A stretch of 64,000 bases of DNA, from assembly GCA_028280065.1 (NCBI GenBank), contig JANQMN010000103.1, forward strand, positions 42,560 to 106,559, given 5' to 3'. Under the pieces are notes generated by a model. It did no database searches. It saw nothing but the letters and a program-made list of their open reading frames with translations, and was not told the origin of the DNA. The stretch is from Hahella sp. (lineage in GTDB: Bacteria; Pseudomonadota; Gammaproteobacteria; Pseudomonadales; Oleiphilaceae). Made by a program: the position numbers and the translations under genes. Shown here in pieces: positions 59,074 through 64,000 of the stretch (position 1 is the stretch's first letter; the number at the start of each line of letters is the position of its first letter).

Positions 59074-62022
59074 CTATCCCGGTGTATAGGCCACAAGGGC
59101 ATAGTCTTGGGGACCATACAGATAGTGGTTCATTCTGTTTGCAACTTCCGAGCTTTCATCGATGACTTGTTCGGTTAGCGAGTTGCATCGGTGAATAGAA
59201 CATTTTTCAAAGCCATGATATTCCGCCATAAACTGAACCAGATCCGGGGGTAAAGGGTAGCGATGCGTGGGATCCATATGGAAGCTGGTTGAGGCGACCA
59301 GGATATTCTCCGGATTTGGGGTTTCCAAGATAATCACGCCCCCGGGCACTAACTTGGTAGCCAGTAGACTGAACAACCGCTGCACGCCGGCAAACGGCAG
59401 ATGCTCGATGATATGGAAACCACTGCACCCGCTCAGTGAATTATCTTCTTGATCTTCCAGCCATGTTATTACATCCGCCTGCGTTGCCTGCAGCTCCAGC
59501 CGGCGGCATTCCTCGATATTATCCGGGTTTTGGTCTATTCCCAGGTAGTTGATTCCCGCCTCGCGGAGAAGCTCCAGCCATTCGCCGCGTCCGCAGCCAA
59601 TATCGACAAAAAGTCCGGTATGGTCAGAAAGCCCCGATTCTTCCCGGAGGATTGTCAAATAAGGTTTCAATCGTTCCTTTATGTTTCCTCTTTTGCCGCG
59701 GAAACGTTCTTCAAACGCTTTGTAAAATTCCGCTTGTTGTTTTGCTGTCGGGTGACCGTCAGGAGATGCTTCGGCGCTTGTCTCACCGGCAAAATCGGCG
59801 TTTTTTTGGATTTCTTGTAGTTGCAAGGCTTGTGCATAGGACGCTTTGGCGACAGCCTTGAATTCGGTTCCGAGCAGAGCAACGCGCTGGTCGGCTTTGC
59901 CAATCTCCGCTACCAATTCCTGTTTGATATCCTGCATGGACCTATGCAGTTCCTTTCGGAGGTTTTGCTCGGAGGTTTTGGCACTCTGCTCCAGGTCCTT
60001 GGTGAGTTCACGGCAACGCCAGTCAACATAGTTGCGCTGCTTATGCAGGCTTGCCAAGTTTAGTGTGATGCGCACCAAGCGCCCGAGGACAGGTACCCGG
60101 CACAGCAGATAAATAACCCGATATTTTCTTAGCTCCAGAGAGTTATCTGCTTTAAGTTTTCCTTCCGTGGAATAGCGTAACGCCGCAAGTATTTCCGCCT
60201 TGGCCGCGCCATTTCGAAGATTCTGCAGATGGCCGTTGGCCGCTCCGCCCTCGGGGGCTCTGCCTAATAGTTGGTAATATGCTCGGGTTATAAACTCTTC
60301 ATCCTCAGTCGCCAATAGCTGATCCAGAGGCAGTTTGGTTTCATATGAGGGTTCTTCCGCAGCCATCCGGTTGTCGGCTTTAAAGGACTCGAAAGACACT
60401 TGTCGGGTTGAACCGGATTGCTGATTGTAAGCCATGACGGACTTGTTTATGCTTTCATTAAGCTCGTCAAAGTTGAGCTGAGGATTATTGGGTACTAGCA
60501 CGGCAGGGATCTCTTCTAAAGTTACGGGCGCGGGGAGAACGGATGGCTCAACATGGGAAGGTCTTGTATTTAAAGTGCGGGATATCTCCAGTGCCTTGTT
60601 AAAGAAAATTTCGGTGCTTTCCCCCCAACTGGTCGGCGTCCAGTCGTCTTGTGGCAGTAGCTGCGAGGGCATCCCTGTATTTTCGATATCTTCGATCTGT
60701 CTAACCAACGAATCAGTATGGTAGATATCGAAATAACCGATCCGGTCTCCGCCTACTTCGCGGTGCACGGGAATATCACTGGCTAAGACTGGCAGTTTGT
60801 GTTGCAGGGCCTCAACGATCGGCAGGCCGAATCCTTCCGCGATGGAAGGAAACAGTAACATCTTGGAATTCTTGTATAAAAATTCCACTTCTGTGTCATT
60901 TAAATCCGTCCAGAGCGAGACCGGTTTTCCATGATATTGCAGGGTTCGAATGTGCTCTACGATGTGCTCACACTTCCAACCAACCCCGCCTACCACGCAC
61001 AAATGGACAGGTAGGCCAAGATTCCAAAGCGTTTTGAAGGCGTCGAGAAGGTAGTTATGGTTTTTCCGTGGTTCAATCGTGCACACCACCAGGTAAATGG
61101 CTTTGTATTCTTTCGTTAAGCGAACCAAGGATTGCCTTATCGGTTTTTGCACTGACTTCGTTTTGAAATCGGATCCGAGTTTAAATGAGGCGAAGTGGTT
61201 ACTGCTCAGTCCGTGGAGCAGGCCATGTTGCTCCAGATACTGTAAAAGTTGGGTTTTCACGGCCTCGGAGATCGTCAGGTAGAAATCGGCGACGCCAACC
61301 GCCATTCCCAGCCAGTTGTTATAATCTCTCACCACCCCATCGACACAGTAGGTAGGGTGCAGCAACGGAATGATATCGTACACGACAAAGCCGGTTATAA
61401 CGCCGTTATTTTTATAGCGTTCGAGAGTTGGCCAGTAATCGATGTGCCAAGAAGAGTCCAGAAAAATGAAAATATCCCCCCGCTCAGGTTGGATCGCATT
61501 TTCCAGGATAGAGCTTTCGACTTGTTCCGGCGCCGACCGGGAACCCAGTAACAGCCGCGCCAACACAAATACGGTGCGTGACATGATCATCGCTAGGCTA
61601 AACCGATCAGCCGGACCGTAAAGAAAAGAGCGCACCGGGTGAAAAGGCAAGAGGGCGCTCAACCAATGCTTGGTGGCTTCGTACAAACCTATAAAGTATT
61701 GTTTGATTAAGTAGCGAAAATTGGCGGGCGCGGGAGAAGGTACAGGGATCGCCGCTACTTGTTGCCTTGGCTGCACCGGCAGATTGGTATCCAGCAGGTG
61801 AGCTTTGTTAGGCCATTTGGTCACGTCAGCCGGCACCTTGAGAAAGTTTCCGTCTTCGTAGACAACCGGAATAATTTCGACCTGCAGCTTGCTTGCCGCT
61901 AGTGCACTGTGGCGAATTAGATTCAACACTACGCGCTGAATGCCGGACAGCATGTCAGTGCCATGGGTATTGGTGCAATCGACGAATACTTTTCCCGGAT
62001 AAGGATTTTGGCTATCTGTCAA
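59074..62022 (-). CDS. Glycosyltransferase-DUF4214-coiled coil-methyltransferase fusion
   Basis: A 982-residue cytoplasmic protein with four parts. Residues about 1-480 are a GT4 glycosyltransferase (TIEPRKNHNYLLDAF, AEGFGLPIVEAL). Residues about 563-625 resemble DUF4214 (DEEFITRAYYQLLGRAPEGG). About 660-740 is a coiled coil. About 770-980 is a SAM-dependent methyltransferase with VDIGCGRGEW (806-815), GIDQNPDNIEEC and FHIIEHLPF. This resembles the coiled-coil plus methyltransferase capping enzymes of ABC-exported O-antigens, here joined to a glycosyltransferase. The start is a TTG with GGAAG upstream. Confidence 0.87.
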   Translation of the reverse strand: MTDSQNPYPGKVFVDCTNTHGTDMLSGIQRVVLNLIRHSALAASKLQVEIIPVVYEDGNFLKVPADVTKWPNKAHLLDTNLPVQPRQQVAAIPVPSPAPANFRYLIKQYFIGLYEATKHWLSALLPFHPVRSFLYGPADRFSLAMIMSRTVFVLARLLLGSRSAPEQVESSILENAIQPERGDIFIFLDSSWHIDYWPTLERYKNNGVITGFVVYDIIPLLHPTYCVDGVVRDYNNWLGMAVGVADFYLTISEAVKTQLLQYLEQHGLLHGLSSNHFASFKLGSDFKTKSVQKPIRQSLVRLTKEYKAIYLVVCTIEPRKNHNYLLDAFKTLWNLGLPVHLCVVGGVGWKCEHIVEHIRTLQYHGKPVSLWTDLNDTEVEFLYKNSKMLLFPSIAEGFGLPIVEALQHKLPVLASDIPVHREVGGDRIGYFDIYHTDSLVRQIEDIENTGMPSQLLPQDDWTPTSWGESTEIFFNKALEISRTLNTRPSHVEPSVLPAPVTLEEIPAVLVPNNPQLNFDELNESINKSVMAYNQQSGSTRQVSFESFKADNRMAAEEPSYETKLPLDQLLATEDEEFITRAYYQLLGRAPEGGAANGHLQNLRNGAAKAEILAALRYSTEGKLKADNSLELRKYRVIYLLCRVPVLGRLVRITLNLASLHKQRNYVDWRCRELTKDLEQSAKTSEQNLRKELHRSMQDIKQELVAEIGKADQRVALLGTEFKAVAKASYAQALQLQEIQKNADFAGETSAEASPDGHPTAKQQAEFYKAFEERFRGKRGNIKERLKPYLTILREESGLSDHTGLFVDIGCGRGEWLELLREAGINYLGIDQNPDNIEECRRLELQATQADVITWLEDQEDNSLSGCSGFHIIEHLPFAGVQRLFSLLATKLVPGGVIILETPNPENILVASTSFHMDPTHRYPLPPDLVQFMAEYHGFEKCSIHRCNSLTEQVIDESSEVANRMNHYLYGPQDYALVAYTPG

Positions 62023-62033
62023 TTTCTGCTTCC

Positions 62034-63239
62034 TTAATCCGTGACGCTGGTTAGGTTATCTGAAACTAGTTGCGCCTGGAGATTGCAACAACCGCCGAAA
62101 ATCGTCCCTTGTATGCCTGCAACTTCGAATTGGTCCGCATTGTCCCACCAATGATAACAGTGTCTAGTGTGATCTTGACCTTCATGCAGAGCCAGGGTAA
62201 TCGAGTATTTTCCCGGTGCGAGATGCATCGGTATTTCGAACTTGAGCTGACGGGATTTGCCTTTTGCGATGTCAAGCGGAATACCCAGATAATGGCTATT
62301 GGTGCCATACACATCGATGCCGAAGCGGTCCCGGATCATTATGCCAACGGTGAAGTTGCCGATATCCTTTAATCCTTTGACTGACAGATCCAGCATTACT
62401 TTTTCGCCGCTGGAGACCACCCTGGTATTGGAATTCTGGCCATAGAGTTCGACCTTATCGATCAACACCTCTTGTGTACCATAGCCGTCTTCCGGTTCGG
62501 TGGCATGGCTGAACAAGTCATCGTCTTCGGCAAGCAGGCGGTTATAGATATTAACCGCCTGTTCCGGCTCGGTGTCGGCAATCAAATGCCCTTCCTTTAG
62601 CACCAATGCTCTATCGCACAACACCTTCACGGCATTGGAATCGTGGGATACGAACAACATCGTGCCGCCAGATGCCTTATATTCCTTAATTTTCCGCATG
62701 CATTTCTGTTGAAAATGGGCGTCTCCGACAGCGAGTGCTTCATCGACGACAAATACCTCTGGGTCGGCGTGAATCGAAATGGAAAAAGCCAAGCGCATCA
62801 CCATCCCTGATGAGTAGGTTCTCAAGGGTTCTTCAATAAACCGGCCTAATTCCGAAAACTCGATAATCGCCTCCTTCTTCCTGCTGATTTCCTCCGGCGT
62901 CATGCCGATCAGAAGACCATTGACTTCTATGTTCTGTAAGCCGGTGAGATTAAGGTCAAATCCTGTTCCCAGTTCGAGCAATCCGGTGAGTTTTCCGTCG
63001 ATCTTAACGCTGCCGCGATCGGGGAGAATCACGCCGGTGAGTATCTTCAGCAGTGTGGACTTACCCGCCCCATTGCGGCCGATAATCCCGATGGCTTCTC
63101 CATTGGCGGCGGCAAAGTTGATATCGTGCAGGGCCGTGTAGCGGTCATGGAAAGGTCTGCGCAGGACGATTTCCTTCAACCGGTCAGAAGGTTTCTTGTA
63201 GAGTTTAAAGCTCTTGGCAATACCCTGTACTTCTATCAT
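62034..63239 (-). CDS. wzt: O-antigen/polysaccharide ABC exporter ATPase with C-terminal recognition domain
   Basis: A 401-residue ATPase that powers export of a lipid-linked polysaccharide. The N-terminal domain has Walker A GRNGAGKSTLLK, signature YSSGMVMRLAF, Walker B VFVVDEALAVGD and H-loop SHDSNAV. Residues about 245-395 form a Wzt-type beta-sandwich that in known systems recognises the modified non-reducing end of the glycan. The presence of this domain fits export of a capped chain. The permease gene ends 17 bases upstream. Confidence 0.9.
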   Translation of the reverse strand: MIEVQGIAKSFKLYKKPSDRLKEIVLRRPFHDRYTALHDINFAAANGEAIGIIGRNGAGKSTLLKILTGVILPDRGSVKIDGKLTGLLELGTGFDLNLTGLQNIEVNGLLIGMTPEEISRKKEAIIEFSELGRFIEEPLRTYSSGMVMRLAFSISIHADPEVFVVDEALAVGDAHFQQKCMRKIKEYKASGGTMLFVSHDSNAVKVLCDRALVLKEGHLIADTEPEQAVNIYNRLLAEDDDLFSHATEPEDGYGTQEVLIDKVELYGQNSNTRVVSSGEKVMLDLSVKGLKDIGNFTVGIMIRDRFGIDVYGTNSHYLGIPLDIAKGKSRQLKFEIPMHLAPGKYSITLALHEGQDHTRHCYHWWDNADQFEVAGIQGTIFGGCCNLQAQLVSDNLTSVTD

Positions 63240-63256
63240 GCGTTTTACATTTCGGC

Positions 63257-64000
63257 TTAGATAAAGTCCCGAATATCCCTCTGTAATTTGTGATTGAAAT
63301 AAAGGCTTGCCGCGAGGAGGATGCCTGCGATGCAGCTAGTCGTCAGGAAAAATCCAAGGCTCGGTGGGGTCTGATAAATAATGAGGCCCCGGTAGGTTTC
63401 AGTGAAATAAATAACCGGATTCCAGGCCATCACCCGTTGCCATTCAGCGGGCAAAATCAAAGGTGCGTAGACGATAGGCGTCAGCCAGAACCAGATATGA
63501 AAGATGATTTGCACCAGCTCTTTGACATCTTTGATAAAGACCGCCAGGGTAGCGGTAAGCAAACCCACTGCGTAAGCCAATGTCTGCTGAATAAGAAAAA
63601 CCAGGGGAACCAGGAAAAACCAGGCAGTCAACGATTCGTCGATAATATAAATGAAGGCAACGAAAAAGGTCATTGAGATGCAGTAGATGATGGATTCCGA
63701 AAAAAGGATAAACAAGGGTAACTGGGTTAGACTCAGTTTCACCTTGGTGAGCACACCGGCCTTTTCTTCATACACGGAAGTAAAACGGATTACGCTTCCG
63801 GCAAAGGCATTCCAGGCGAGCAGGGCGGAGACCAAAAAAAGACTGTAGCCGTATTCGCTGGCGATCATCCCCGTGCCAGCCAACTTGGCACCCATCACCT
63901 TGGAAAAAACAATGGTGAATATCAGAATATTGACCAACGGCATCAACAGAGTCCATAAGCCGCCGAGAACAGATCCCGAGTAGCGGTCAATCAAGTCCTT
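63257..64000 (-). CDS. wzm: Polysaccharide ABC exporter permease, cut by the window edge
   Basis: The visible 248 residues are an ABC-2 type permease of the Wzm kind with six helices: KDLIDRYSGSVLGGLWTLL at the start and LQRDIRDFI at the end. The upstream part, including the true start, lies beyond base 64000 (TTG at 63994 is an internal codon). The family beginning LVRRDLKxRYxGSxLGxxW aligns with this point, so only about 20 residues are missing. It is the promoter-proximal member of the operon seen here. Confidence 0.87.
   Translation of the reverse strand, partial: KDLIDRYSGSVLGGLWTLLMPLVNILIFTIVFSKVMGAKLAGTGMIASEYGYSLFLVSALLAWNAFAGSVIRFTSVYEEKAGVLTKVKLSLTQLPLFILFSESIIYCISMTFFVAFIYIIDESLTAWFFLVPLVFLIQQTLAYAVGLLTATLAVFIKDVKELVQIIFHIWFWLTPIVYAPLILPAEWQRVMAWNPVIYFTETYRGLIIYQTPPSLGFFLTTSCIAGILLAASLYFNHKLQRDIRDFI

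Overview
The window is a stretch of Gram-negative chromosome, most likely from an environmental or marine gammaproteobacterium. This inference rests on the outer-envelope genes (an RND pump, OmpA-type domains, lipoproteins with a lipobox, a lytic transglycosylase and a Wzm/Wzt-type O-antigen exporter), the NDH-2, QueC/QueE and c-di-GMP proteins, and the dense packing of genes on both strands. I see no rRNA, tRNA, CRISPR array, insertion sequence or prophage.

Layout. 0.3-9.1 kb: a DUF2087-type protein, then on the minus strand YtoQ, a pitrilysin-like M16 protease, a YadG/YadH-type ABC exporter and a large hybrid sensor kinase. 9.3-13.1 kb: an MltB-like transglycosylase, a GNAT enzyme, an alpha/beta hydrolase, and a PspA/YiaAB envelope-stress pair. 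13.4-17.6 kb: an RND efflux adaptor and pump behind a good sigma-70-like promoter that carries phased direct repeats. 17.6-23.9 kb: an FHA-EAL protein, a GDSL esterase, an FKBP isomerase, an ECF sigma factor with a ChrR-type anti-sigma factor, NDH-2 and a GST. 24.0-28.5 kb: a four-gene minus-strand operon (SDR, APH-like phosphotransferase, histidine phosphatase, SDR) divergent from a LysR regulator. 28.6-39.3 kb: a DEDDh exonuclease, queC-queE-AEC transporter, a GH31 lipoprotein, a PAS-GGDEF cyclase, a divergent pair of DUF1439 proteins, a TerB-like protein and unknowns. 39.5-42.8 kb: a TetR regulator with a clear palindromic operator, divergent from an atypical trpB-trpA pair, then a small protein with a COQ4-like metal motif.

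The most unusual locus is 42.9-50.8 kb. It is a tight seven-gene plus-strand operon: a nitrate/taurine-type ABC permease and ATPase, a periplasmic binding protein fused to an OmpA-like domain, a membrane-anchored VWA protein, a second binding-protein/OmpA fusion, an XpaC-like two-helix coiled-coil protein and a TelA-family protein. It looks like an ABC transporter or sensor whose binding proteins are tied to the cell wall and coupled to a TelA/XpaC module. I do not know a described system with this composition.

After a decayed PIN toxin with an intact antitoxin, the right end (51.4-64.0 kb, minus strand) is a glycan-export operon. It holds Wzm (cut by the window edge), Wzt with a C-terminal glycan-recognition domain, a glycosyltransferase/DUF4214/coiled-coil/methyltransferase fusion, a GT4, a triple-GT4 protein, a CHASE2 adenylate cyclase and a DUF2252 protein, the last genes overlapping. 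By analogy with methyl-capped O-antigen systems, the fusion protein could build and cap a chain that Wzt then recognises for export.
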